DNA of 48,516 bases, from the NCBI GenBank assembly GCA_016784545.1, contig JADHUM010000027.1, forward strand, positions 1 to 48,516, in the 5' to 3' direction. Position numbers and translations under genes: made by a program. Shown piece after piece: positions 40,916 to 48,516 of this stretch. The stretch comes from Candidatus Neomarinimicrobiota bacterium. Lineage in GTDB: Bacteria > Fidelibacterota > UBA8477 > JABMPR01. The number at the start of each line of letters is the position of its first letter. Position 1 is the first letter of the stretch. Below the pieces are notes generated by a model that saw only the letters and a program-made list of their open reading frames with translations, was not told where the DNA came from and searched no databases.

Positions 40916-41464
40916 TTGAGAAATATATATCTAATTCTATTGGTGGCAGGGTTATCATCTTGTGGCTTGTCGCCCAATGCTGATCCAACTGCCCGTCACG
41001 CTTCAAGGAGAGCTCACTCAGGTAAATATATCATCGAGCAAACACATGTGGCCGGGAGCCGCAATCTATTTGTCCAGCCAGACGGCATGAATTGTCTGAA
41101 CTCCAGCAAAGCAGTGTCAGAGTACCTGAATACGCATCATCGTGATCGCAATCGTGATGCTGTCTTAATCATTCTTCTTGATAAAAAAAACCAGGTTATA
41201 GATATGAATGAGTTAGGACCAGAAGTCCTCTCAACCCCATCGATTTACATGTCAGAAGTAACACAAAAAGCCACAGATCACAAAGCCGCCTCAGTAATTT
41301 TGGTCCAGTGCCTCCCCTCAAGATCATCAACACCTTATAAGAACGACCGGGAAATTTCTAAAAACTTGAAGCAGGCTCTAGAAACCATCGATGTCGATCT
41401 CTTAGATCATCTCATTGTGGGTCGGACCCAGTGCTTCTCCTTTGCAGACAATCAATTGCTATAA
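40916..41464 (+). CDS. RadC-derived lipoprotein with lost JAMM residues
   Basis: A lipoprotein signal peptide (AGLSSC, C16) leads into a RadC JAB domain, residues 60-182. The stretch NSSKAVSEYLNTHHRDRNRDAV parallels SSKTVKDYLTHNLRERNREVF of radC next door, and the end LDHLIVGRTQCFSFADNQLL parallels LDHLIVGGNDFFSFADHRLL. The JAMM block is QCLPSRSSTPYKND; both histidines (now Q131 and L133) are gone and only D144 remains, so metal catalysis is unlikely. It starts with TTG after GGGGAG. The helix-hairpin-helix part of RadC is absent. The gene looks like a local duplication of radC that gained an export signal. Confidence 0.8.
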   Translation: MRNIYLILLVAGLSSCGLSPNADPTARHASRRAHSGKYIIEQTHVAGSRNLFVQPDGMNCLNSSKAVSEYLNTHHRDRNRDAVLIILLDKKNQVIDMNELGPEVLSTPSIYMSEVTQKATDHKAASVILVQCLPSRSSTPYKNDREISKNLKQALETIDVDLLDHLIVGRTQCFSFADNQLL

Positions 41465-41477
41465 TACGGAATAAGTC

Positions 41478-42425
41478 ATGAAAACTATTTTTGTGCTAGT
41501 CCTCACATTTTGTTTCATCTCCTGTGGTATTTTTTTGCCCATCAAAGTTGATCAGGCTGAAGATATTGATGTGGAATCGACACCTGAACGTCTTCAGCGA
41601 GGTGAATATCTTGTTGAACATGTCGTGGGATGCGCGGATTGTCACAGTCAAAGAGATTGGTCTATTTTTATGGCACCCGTCAAACCAGGTACTCGCGGTG
41701 CTGGAGGCGAAGTCTATAACGAGGAAATGGGAACTCCAGGAACCATCTATGCTCCCAATATTACCCCCGCTGCTTTAGGATCCTGGACTGACGGTGAAAT
41801 TATTCGAGCCATAACCAGTGGCGTGAACAAGGATGGAATCCCGCTTTTTCCCATTATGCCATATCCTAACTATGCCCGAATGAGTCGGGAGGATATCTAT
41901 AGCATGGTGGCTTATATCAGAACCCTGGACCCCATCCCAAATGAGGTTCCTCCGCGAAAACTTAACTTCCCCCTTAACCTGATCGTTCGGACCATCCCAA
42001 AGCAAGCTGAGTTTGGTAGCCTCCCCTATAAAACTGATGCCATCGCCTATGGGAAATACATGACCACGGCGGCAGGATGTACTGACTGCCATACCCCTAT
42101 GGAGCAGGGAATGCCTATAGATGGGATGGAATTTGCAGGTGGCTTCACCATGGGGATGTTGTCTGGTGGTACTGTGAATTCAGCCAACATTACGCCCCAT
42201 GCCACAGGAATTAAAAGCTGGACGAAAGAGGCCTTTATCCAGCGCTTTAAGGTCTTGGACAATCCTGCAGCCCGCGAAATTCCTCTTGCAAAGGGTCAGA
42301 TCAATACACCAATGCCCTGGACATATTATGCCACAATGAAAGCTGAAGATTTGGGGGCGATTTACGATTATTTACGAAGTATTCCTGCCATAGAAAACAC
42401 AGTTATTAAATACCCCGAATTGTAG
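41478..42425 (+). CDS. dihaem cytochrome c lipoprotein
   Basis: The 315-residue protein starts with a lipoprotein-like signal ending at C16. Two CxxCH haem sites are C52-A-D-C55-H56 and C201-T-D-C204-H205. Each haem is followed by a Met-rich segment (PIMPYPNYARM near 125; TPMPWTYYATM near 280) that may provide axial ligands, as in dihaem cytochromes c related to alcohol dehydrogenase subunits. It would sit on the periplasmic face and transfer electrons. It follows the RadC-like lipoprotein gene by 13 bases. The partner dehydrogenase is not seen. Confidence 0.88.
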   Translation: MKTIFVLVLTFCFISCGIFLPIKVDQAEDIDVESTPERLQRGEYLVEHVVGCADCHSQRDWSIFMAPVKPGTRGAGGEVYNEEMGTPGTIYAPNITPAALGSWTDGEIIRAITSGVNKDGIPLFPIMPYPNYARMSREDIYSMVAYIRTLDPIPNEVPPRKLNFPLNLIVRTIPKQAEFGSLPYKTDAIAYGKYMTTAAGCTDCHTPMEQGMPIDGMEFAGGFTMGMLSGGTVNSANITPHATGIKSWTKEAFIQRFKVLDNPAAREIPLAKGQINTPMPWTYYATMKAEDLGAIYDYLRSIPAIENTVIKYPEL

Positions 42426-42434
42426 GGCATGAAT

Positions 42435-43031
42435 TTAGGCTTCTTGCTCTTCTCTCAAAATGATGTCTGACTCAAGTTCAGGATGATCTCCCCTGATATC
42501 AGCATAAAACTCCCGGAGCATATCCATATCCTTCTTGATATCTCCCGAGAGGTTTATTAGCGGACCCGTTCCCACAGTTTTTGTGGGGAAATCTACATAT
42601 CCAAGCAAAAGTGGTACCTGTGCCGAATATGCCATATGATAAAATCCAGATTTCCAGTGATCTCGCTTGGCTCTCGTTCCTGAGGGAGCCAGGGCAATCA
42701 TCAAATTCTCATTTGCTGCAAAATGGTCAGCTATCTGCTCAACAACACCATGAGTACTTCTGCGATCAATAGGTATTCCACCCAGCCATTTCATAAATCC
42801 GCCAAAGGGCTTTTTAAACAAGGTGTGCTTACCCAGCCAGGACACTTTAATACGATCCATAAACATGGCTGCCAATAGAAAGATAAAATCCCAATTGCTG
42901 GTGTGAGGCTCACAAATCAGAATATACTTACCCCTTGTAGGCAGATGCCCTTCGTATTTCCAGCCCGTCAATTTCAGCCAGATTTTACCCAGCATCAATT
43001 TGATCACCCCTGAGCGTTTGTTCTTATTCAT
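42435..43031 (-). CDS. PlsC-like lysophospholipid acyltransferase family protein
   Basis: A 198-residue protein with the acyltransferase motif HTSNWD (HxxxxD) after CEP, and GGIPIDRR and LIALAPSGTR as the later blocks. Such enzymes acylate glycerophosphate or related lipids on the membrane. It is shorter than typical PlsC and closer to the PlsC-like group that lacks a defined acceptor. It lies three bases after the flavoprotein gene on the same strand. Confidence 0.88.
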   Translation of the reverse strand: MNKNKRSGVIKLMLGKIWLKLTGWKYEGHLPTRGKYILICEPHTSNWDFIFLLAAMFMDRIKVSWLGKHTLFKKPFGGFMKWLGGIPIDRRSTHGVVEQIADHFAANENLMIALAPSGTRAKRDHWKSGFYHMAYSAQVPLLLGYVDFPTKTVGTGPLINLSGDIKKDMDMLREFYADIRGDHPELESDIILREEQEA

Positions 43032-43034
43032 GAT

Positions 43035-44306
43035 TTACACTCCCAGATTCTTGTTTCGCATCGATCGTCCTGCTAAATATCCAGTTGACCAGCTTGAGGT
43101 CAGATTATAGCCACCCGTTTCACCATTTACATCAATAACCTCGCCTGCAAAATACAGATTCTCCGCCAACTTGGATTCCATGGTAGTTGGGTCTATTTCT
43201 TTTAAGGAAATCCCACCTGAAGTTACTATGGCATGATCATAGGAATCATGACCAATAACTTGCATGGGAAATTCTTTGAGCAACATCCTCAACCGTTTCC
43301 GCTCTTCTCCAGTCACCTGATGTAATTTCTTCTCTGGATCCACCTCCAGCAAATCTACAAATAGATCGATCATTTTCAGGGGCAAAAGAGATTTCAGCAA
43401 GCTTCTGAAATTCTTTTTGCTGTTATTCGACAACTCTCTAAGCAGTCGTTGATCCAATTTCTTATGATCCAGAGCAGGTTTGAGATCAATTTTGATTTGA
43501 ACTTCCCTCCGGGAGTCAAGCATGGTCACCAGGGTTTCACTTAAGGTCAAAATAATGGGACCTGTCACTCCCTTTCGTGTGAACATCATTTCCCCAAACA
43601 TTTCAGTGACTTTTTTGCCCTCATCCCAGATTGAGAGAGAAATATTTCGCAAGCTAACACCCATCACTCGTTTTGCAATATCACCGGCAGTTAAAACGGG
43701 TACGAGAGATGGAGCCGTATCAACGATGGTATGGCCAAAGGCTTGAGCCATGGCGTATCCCTCTCCAGTTGATCCAGTTGCCGGGTACCCCAATCCTCCA
43801 GAGCAAACACACACCTGATCCGCCAGCACTTGAGTCTGATGTTCTCCCTGTTTTACCTGAAGAATATATTGACCACCATCATTTTTTTCAATTCTGGTCA
43901 CATGTGCTTTCATGGCGATAGGGATATTTAATTCGCTTAGTTTCTTTTCGAACGCTACAGCAATATCCGTCGCTCTATCGCTCTCACAAAAGTAGCGCCC
44001 ACCCCGCTCCAGCTTTGTAGGAACCCCCAGATCATTTATATATTTGAGCAAATCATGATTGAAAAATTGTGAAAACGCATACTTGAGGAAACGACCCTTC
44101 TTCCCAAATCGGTTCAGGAAGCTCCGCATGCTCTCTTCATTGGTGATATTGCAGCGACCCTTGCCTGAAATACGCAGCTTGATACCTGTTTTATGCATTT
44201 TTTCCAGAATAACAATACTATGATCAGGATTGTGGGCCTCAACGCCAGCAATAAGTCCAGCTGGGCCAGCACCAATAATGACGGTATTGTAGTGAGGCTC
44301 TAGCAT
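43035..44306 (-). CDS. HI0933-family FAD-dependent flavoprotein
   Basis: A 423-residue NAD(P)/FAD-dependent protein: FAD-binding GAGPAGLIAGV at the N-terminus, RISGKGRCNITNEE near 48, CSGGLGYPATGSTGEGYAMA near 170, and a C-terminal GEVIDVNGETGGYNLTSSWSTG block. All fit the HI0933/YhiN group. Some relatives reduce bile-acid-like or cinnamate substrates, but the native reaction is unknown. It lies six bases after the GNAT gene, giving a probable operon with the acyltransferase gene. Confidence 0.9.
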   Translation of the reverse strand: MLEPHYNTVIIGAGPAGLIAGVEAHNPDHSIVILEKMHKTGIKLRISGKGRCNITNEESMRSFLNRFGKKGRFLKYAFSQFFNHDLLKYINDLGVPTKLERGGRYFCESDRATDIAVAFEKKLSELNIPIAMKAHVTRIEKNDGGQYILQVKQGEHQTQVLADQVCVCSGGLGYPATGSTGEGYAMAQAFGHTIVDTAPSLVPVLTAGDIAKRVMGVSLRNISLSIWDEGKKVTEMFGEMMFTRKGVTGPIILTLSETLVTMLDSRREVQIKIDLKPALDHKKLDQRLLRELSNNSKKNFRSLLKSLLPLKMIDLFVDLLEVDPEKKLHQVTGEERKRLRMLLKEFPMQVIGHDSYDHAIVTSGGISLKEIDPTTMESKLAENLYFAGEVIDVNGETGGYNLTSSWSTGYLAGRSMRNKNLGV

Positions 44307-44312
44307 ATCAAA

Positions 44313-44870
44313 TCATTGCGTATGTTGCGCCAGCCAGGTTGATGACAGTATCCCATAGACAGCCAGATCGACAAACTGATCCCACTTGATGGCATGTTGT
44401 TTGAGGACACCTTCCGGCTCCATGCCTATTTTTTGCATGACCCGTCCGGAGGCTGGATTCCGCGTCATGTGACTCGCATGAATTTTGTTCAATTGTATTA
44501 TCTCAAAGCCATATGCCAGCACCGACGTTGAGGCTTCAGTGGCAAAGCCCTGACCCCAAAAAGGTTTACCAACCCAGTAGCCAAGTTCGGCACGATTGAA
44601 TCGACGTGTAATGGTGAGGCCAACAGCACCCAACAATTTGTCTGATTTCAGATCAACCATGGCGAAAACCAAACCTTCGCCTGATTCAAAATCTTTTTGA
44701 TGGTTTTCCATCCAGGTCTCTGCCATGCCATCCAGATATGGGTGGGGAATATTGAGGGTCATTTCAGCAACCTCAAGAGCGCCAGCTAACTTCTGTATCT
44801 CCAGGGCATCAGATGGTTGAAATCCTCGAAGTAGGAGACGATCTGTTTTGATTTCCGGATAATTTTTCAT
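44313..44870 (-). CDS. GNAT acetyltransferase, RimJ-like
   Basis: A 185-residue GNAT protein of the RimJ/RimL type. It starts with IKTDRLLLRGFQPSDA, has the GYWVGKPFWGQGFATEA acetyl-CoA site near 92-108, and SGRVMQKIGMEPEGVLKQH near the C-terminus. Family members acetylate N-termini of ribosomal proteins or small molecules. The acceptor is unknown. It is the first gene of a minus-strand run that continues into the flavoprotein gene. Confidence 0.87.
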   Translation of the reverse strand: MKNYPEIKTDRLLLRGFQPSDALEIQKLAGALEVAEMTLNIPHPYLDGMAETWMENHQKDFESGEGLVFAMVDLKSDKLLGAVGLTITRRFNRAELGYWVGKPFWGQGFATEASTSVLAYGFEIIQLNKIHASHMTRNPASGRVMQKIGMEPEGVLKQHAIKWDQFVDLAVYGILSSTWLAQHTQ

Positions 44871-44920
44871 GGGATACTTACACCCACGCTGGTGTTAGCC
44901 ATCATATGGATTGCATGTCG

Positions 44921-46288
44921 TTATAATAAATCCTGAATCTCCGTTTTAAACTCACTCACCAGAGAAGCCGCAATGGTCTGGGTCGAAGCTTCAGCAAAGA
45001 TACGGACAATGGGCTCTGTGTTTGAGGCACGAAAATGAACCCAGCGATCCTTCCAGCTAATCTTTACCCCATCTTCAAGATTGGGAACAAGGCTGGCATA
45101 TTTTTCCGCCAGAGACTGAAGAATTTCTGCAGGTTGATACCCTTGCACATTGATTTTATCCTTCACCATCTCATACCGGGGAAGATCATCTGCGATTTCA
45201 CGTATTGATTGCTTTGTTTCAGCCATAAGCGACAGAATCAGTCCAGATGCTACCAGGGAATCACGACCCAGGTGAGATTCAGCTAAAATTACGCCGCCAT
45301 TACCTTCGCCACCAATCAGTGTGTCTTGTTGTTGCATTTTACGGGCAACATGAATTTCACCAACGGGTGTTCTTATAACGTGTCTTCCATAACGCTCAGC
45401 CAGATCATCCAGAGCTTTGGTTGAACTTAAATTGGTCACCAGGGGTCGACGATCATCCTCGCTGGCATGTCGCAGGGCATGGTAGGCGGCCAATACCAGT
45501 GTGTATTCTTCAACCAGGGGATTTCCAAAAGCATCAACAACAGCCAGCCTGTCAGCATCAGGATCCGTAGCAAATCCAATGTCAGCACCTAATCGACTCA
45601 CTGTCTTTCTAAGTTCCATGAGATTTTCAGGCAAGGGTTCAGGGGTATGGACAAAATTTCCATCATTGTTGCAGTTGATGGGAAATACTTCGCATCCCAA
45701 CCGCTCCAGGAAGGCAGGTAAAACTTCTGATCCAGCACCATTAATGGCGTCAATAACAACCTTGGGTTTCAATTCTCGAATAGCGCTCACATTCATGAGG
45801 TCCAGGGCCATTACATTCTCAATATGCCGTTCAAGTCTATCATCAAGTTTGGTTACGGAACCGCTCCGCTCAGTATTTAAGGGACCAGATTCCTTTACCT
45901 TTGCCAATTCGATTTGAAGCTGCTTGTGCTCATCTGAGTCAAGAAACAGACCTTCAGCACCAACAAATTTCAAGGCATTCCACTCAATGGGGTTATGACT
46001 GGCGGTAACAATGATTCCACCTCTGGCATTCAGGTCTTTCACCATAAGCTGAGCAGTTGGCGTGGGACATATCCCACAATCAATGATTTCACACCCCAAT
46101 TGGCTTAAGGTTTCTTCAACTATCCCTTTGAACATTTCTCCTGATGGTCGACTATCCTGGGCAATAACGATCCGCCCCTTATCCATGAGTTGAGCAAAAG
46201 CTCGTGTGTATACTTTAACGACCTGTTCGTCGAACCCATCATTGATGATTCCGCGGACTCCTGAGATTCCTGAAATTAAAATTGGCAT
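44921..46288 (-). CDS. phosphoglucosamine/phosphomannomutase family protein
   Basis: A 455-residue alpha-D-phosphohexomutase. The phosphoserine loop is TASHNP with S97. Metal binding is DPDADR, sugar binding GGEGNGG, and the C-terminal phosphate site is RASNTEP. The N-terminus SGISGVRG is GlmM/PMM-like. It interconverts hexosamine or mannose 1- and 6-phosphates for cell-wall or glycan precursors. Which sugar it uses cannot be told from motifs alone. GGGAGG precedes the ATG. Confidence 0.92.
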   Translation of the reverse strand: MPILISGISGVRGIINDGFDEQVVKVYTRAFAQLMDKGRIVIAQDSRPSGEMFKGIVEETLSQLGCEIIDCGICPTPTAQLMVKDLNARGGIIVTASHNPIEWNALKFVGAEGLFLDSDEHKQLQIELAKVKESGPLNTERSGSVTKLDDRLERHIENVMALDLMNVSAIRELKPKVVIDAINGAGSEVLPAFLERLGCEVFPINCNNDGNFVHTPEPLPENLMELRKTVSRLGADIGFATDPDADRLAVVDAFGNPLVEEYTLVLAAYHALRHASEDDRRPLVTNLSSTKALDDLAERYGRHVIRTPVGEIHVARKMQQQDTLIGGEGNGGVILAESHLGRDSLVASGLILSLMAETKQSIREIADDLPRYEMVKDKINVQGYQPAEILQSLAEKYASLVPNLEDGVKISWKDRWVHFRASNTEPIVRIFAEASTQTIAASLVSEFKTEIQDLL

Positions 46289-46315
46289 ATTTCCTCCCTG
46301 GGGGATAAATCTGAT

Positions 46316-46813
46316 TTAGATCAGTTTATACCCATATAGATGTTCTATGGTCGTTTTACCGATGGTAAATGGTTTGCTATCCTCAAAGATGAATCCCTGA
46401 CGATTATACCAGTCAATAGCTGGCAGATTTTCAACCATGACACCCAGCCAAACACGATCAACGTTATAATTTGTTTTAGCGATATTGATTCCGTATTCCA
46501 TCATACGCTTTCCCAGTTTCAACTTTTGATACGATGGCAATACATAGAGCGATGTAATAAAAAATTGGAGGTCCTGTTGATTCCAGTATGTTTTACTATA
46601 GCCTACAATGAGATCGTCAACCAGAGCGACACAACCATCAACTATTTTTGAATCATACAGATTCTGAAGTTTTTGAAGAGCATAGTAAGACTCATGGAAA
46701 TCTTTTCGGTCTTCCTCAGGAACGAAGGCCCCATAAGCATCAGCCCAGGTTTCCCAGGCAACCCTTTGGATAGAGGGCAGATCGGATCGACGCCAGGGAC
46801 GTATTCCATTCAT
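46316..46813 (-). CDS. GNAT acetyltransferase
   Basis: A 165-residue GNAT domain with IRPWRRSDLPSIQRVAWETW at the N-terminus and LYVLPSYQKLKLGKRMMEYGI as the acetyl-CoA-binding part. The usual QxxGxG glycine pattern is weak here (QKLKLGKR), so cofactor binding may be altered. LGVMVENLPAIDWYNRQGF marks the C-terminal half. The substrate is unknown. The start overlaps the DUF423 stop (ATGA), so it is translated with it. Confidence 0.83.
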   Translation of the reverse strand: MNGIRPWRRSDLPSIQRVAWETWADAYGAFVPEEDRKDFHESYYALQKLQNLYDSKIVDGCVALVDDLIVGYSKTYWNQQDLQFFITSLYVLPSYQKLKLGKRMMEYGINIAKTNYNVDRVWLGVMVENLPAIDWYNRQGFIFEDSKPFTIGKTTIEHLYGYKLI

Positions 46814-47196
46814 GATCGAAAAGTAGCCTTAAATAGTGAGATTGCTAACCATGACCACCCTAAAATAAGTGCAACACCACCAATGGGGGTAATGGCTCCA
46901 AAATATTTCTTTCCACTGAGAGCCAGAATATAAAGGCTTCCTGAAAACAGCAAAACACCCGAGATAATCATGTCCCCAGTAACGTTCAATGCTTTGGGGG
47001 TTAAGTAATTTGATAAAGTTGGCAGAAGTAGGAGCAGGAGGGCATGAATAGCCTGGTAGAAAACTGCCTTCGCCCAAATGTTTTGGCCGTAGCTATCCAA
47101 AATTGATTTTAAGGCATGTGCTCCAAATGCACCTAAGGCAACCGTTAGGATTCCAAATAGGGCCCCTATGAAGGCAAAAAACGTTGCCGGCATCAT
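46810..47196 (-). CDS. DUF423 family membrane protein (YgdD-like)
   Basis: A 128-residue membrane protein with four hydrophobic segments: LFGILTVALGAFGAHALK (14-31), QAIHALLLLLLP, a segment starting DMIISGVLLFSGSLYIL, and AITPIGGVALILGW. This is the DUF423 pattern. Function is unknown. It overlaps the upstream glycosyltransferase by four bases and the downstream GNAT by four, forming a coupled trio. Confidence 0.9.
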   Translation of the reverse strand: MMPATFFAFIGALFGILTVALGAFGAHALKSILDSYGQNIWAKAVFYQAIHALLLLLLPTLSNYLTPKALNVTGDMIISGVLLFSGSLYILALSGKKYFGAITPIGGVALILGWSWLAISLFKATFRS

Positions 47197-48245
47197 CCCT
47201 GTATGTCCCTGGCTCGCTTACGCCCGCGTAAAAAGTATTGAAAGAAAATGGATCCGCCATACATCCTTCGCAGAGTCGCCGTTACTGCTTGAGGTTTTCG
47301 CTTTTTACCAGCTTCTTGATGTTTCTTTATCAGGAGAAAGGGGTGGGAAAAATTCCATCCAATAGACATGGTAATGGCAGCCATGCGTTTCCAGTCACGA
47401 ATCAAGGCTGAGAATACAAAGGCCACTCCTTCAAGAGTAAGACGGGCTGGTAATATGGCAGCGAGATAGGCAAAGGGGTAATTCTTGACAATCATCATCA
47501 GATTATTGCGATGATTCAAATACTTTTTCTGGTAGCGATCAGGTGGAAGGGTCCAGCCGGAATGATGAAATATTCTTGATTTTGGGGCATTGACCACACG
47601 CCAACCTGCATTATGGAATCGCCAGCATAGATCAATTTCTTCCATATGGGCAAAAAAATCTTCGTCAAACAAGCCAACATCCTCAAGGGCTGCTCCGCGT
47701 ATCAGGAGAGCTGTTCCGCTGGCCCAAAAGATATCTCTCGGTGTATCGTAATAGCCATCATCCTTCTCAGTAGTCGTGAAAATTCTACCCAGAGCGTAAG
47801 GGAAGGCCAATATATCCATCAGCCCACCGACACCTCCTGCATAGTCAAAGACTTCAGGGTTTTGAGCGGACATAATTTTGGGTTGCACTGCCGCAATATT
47901 GGCATCCATCTCCATCTGTTCAACCAGAGGGGAAATCCAATCCGAATCATGAGTTGTATCGTTATTAAGTACGAGGTAATATTCTGATTCAGTTTCTCGC
48001 AATCCAACATTACAGCCACCTGCGAATCCCAGATTTTCAGAATTTTGAATAACTTTTACACCAGGGAATTCTCGTTGAACAAAGGCAACACTATCATCTG
48101 ATGAGGCATTGTCTACGACAACAATTTCCAGATAATTATACTGAGTGGCTTCCAATGAGCGAAGGCAGGGTTCTAACACCTCAATTCCATTCCAATGCGG
48201 AATGATAACTGTCACTTTGGGACCATTTTTTTGTATTGTTGTCAT
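47193..48245 (-). CDS. GT2-family glycosyltransferase
   Basis: A 350-residue GT-A glycosyltransferase with VTVIIPHWNGIEVLEPCLRS at the N-terminus, the nucleotide-binding segment VVVDNASSDDS, and a DXD-like VLNNDT. The acceptor part includes WASGTALLIRG and FFAHMEEIDLCWRFHNAGW (HMEEIDL, common in rhamnosyltransferases). A C-terminal hydrophobic and basic segment may bind the membrane. It probably builds an envelope polysaccharide. No ribosome binding site is evident; a promoter at 48253-48280 would start transcription at the ATG. Confidence 0.9.
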   Translation of the reverse strand: MTTIQKNGPKVTVIIPHWNGIEVLEPCLRSLEATQYNYLEIVVVDNASSDDSVAFVQREFPGVKVIQNSENLGFAGGCNVGLRETESEYYLVLNNDTTHDSDWISPLVEQMEMDANIAAVQPKIMSAQNPEVFDYAGGVGGLMDILAFPYALGRIFTTTEKDDGYYDTPRDIFWASGTALLIRGAALEDVGLFDEDFFAHMEEIDLCWRFHNAGWRVVNAPKSRIFHHSGWTLPPDRYQKKYLNHRNNLMMIVKNYPFAYLAAILPARLTLEGVAFVFSALIRDWKRMAAITMSIGWNFSHPFLLIKKHQEAGKKRKPQAVTATLRRMYGGSIFFQYFLRGRKRARDIQG

Positions 48246-48252
48246 AGCTTAA

Positions 48253-48280
48253 AAGATACACGAGAGGAATGGTGATTCAA
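48253..48280 (-). promoter_or_regulatory. promoter placed for a leaderless GT2-DUF423-GNAT transcript
   Basis: On the minus strand TTGAAT (48275-48280), 16 bases, then TATCTT (48253-48258), and seven bases further the ATG at 48245. The expected start is the A of the ATG. No ribosome binding site precedes it. Between this and the window end (48281-48516) I see no supported gene. Confidence 0.4.
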
Positions 48281-48516
48281 ATCATTGTGGATTTAAAAAG
48301 TTCAATCAACCAGAGGTTTTCTGCAACAACACAAATGGATGGCATCCTAAATGCACCAGAACGCTTGGTTTAAGACAATTGAAGTTCCCCCGAAACCTGG
48401 GCTAAAAAGCTTCTAAAGTATTGGTGAGTAATGACTTGGCGGATTCTGCAAGTGGCGGAGGCTGTTTTTATAAAAAACGGGGGTACTTCGTATTGCCATA
48501 AAAAGGATAGCGCCCT

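Noticed and set aside
48472-48488. GTTTTT/AAAAAC symmetry as a terminator
   Set aside because: AT-only stem without a GC core or T-tract, and no gene ends next to it.
48431-48516. Reading frame starting ATG at 48431 and open to the window end
   Set aside because: Short, no ribosome binding site, no recognisable protein pattern.
1-48516. tRNA, rRNA or CRISPR arrays
   Set aside because: No cloverleaf-like segment, rRNA sequence or regularly spaced repeat was recognised by eye; a dedicated scan would be needed to exclude short ncRNAs.

Overview
The window reads as a chromosomal segment of a Gram-negative bacterium. Evidence for an outer membrane is a WaaA-type lipid A glycosyltransferase, several lipoprotein signal peptides and a barrel-like secreted domain. 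The gene mix (glucosamine-6-phosphate deaminase/PIG-L fusion, PNGase F-like secreted protein, DUF4199, DUF4416, TIGR01777, small pyrimidine-dimer glycosylase) resembles the FCB superphylum, perhaps Marinimicrobia. That placement is an impression from gene content, not a computed phylogeny. Gene density is high, many genes overlap by 4 bases (ATGA/GTGA), and several sigma70-type promoters (TTGACA-like and TATAAT-like boxes) can be read directly.

Layout. 1-3641: the start of rplU with a clear promoter, a DDE transposase with a left-end repeat, and an Lgt-like membrane protein fused to a beta-rich C-terminal domain. 3607-10689 (minus strand): beta-lactamase-like lipoprotein, dCMP deaminase, asparaginase with an overlapping PdxJ-like pseudoenzyme, divergent polysaccharide deacetylase with a small coupled reading frame, GNAT, uridine kinase, DUF819 permease and DUF4180. 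10973-14669: arylamine N-acetyltransferase with DUF4416, and the NagB-PIG-L fusion on the other strand. 14865-23663: a surface-glycan locus. 23650-31578 (minus): PNGase F-like protein, Tpx, TIGR01777 epimerase, pyrimidine-dimer glycosylase, RhlE and DeaD helicases, SGNH hydrolase. 31617-37906 (minus): PEP carboxylase, small membrane proteins, a VOC protein, a YdeI-like gene broken by an in-frame stop, and a winged-helix/Fe-S protein. 38247-42425 (plus): pyrG, radC, a RadC-derived lipoprotein and a dihaem cytochrome c. 42435-48245 (minus): acyltransferase, HI0933 flavoprotein, GNATs, GlmM/PMM, DUF423 and a GT2 glycosyltransferase.

The most coherent system is the 14.9-23.7 kb locus. An IspD/TarI-type cytidylyltransferase and a TagF-like polyol-phosphate transferase are followed by a LicC-like nucleotidyltransferase, a two-domain LicD protein and a GT29-type (animal-like) sialyltransferase. 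Next come NeuA, NeuB, a KdsC-type phosphatase and a WaaA-type transferase. All the activated donors would be CDP- or CMP-linked. This suggests an envelope glycan that joins polyol-phosphate or phosphocholine-like decoration with nonulosonic acids, possibly with a nonulosonate feeding WaaA. These roles are inferred from family membership.

Other notable items are a secreted RadC paralogue that has lost its JAMM histidines, a PdxJ homologue without the catalytic residues, the Lgt-barrel fusion, three promoters placed so that transcription would start at the start codon, and several precise inverted repeats upstream of genes. No tRNA, rRNA or CRISPR array was recognised.
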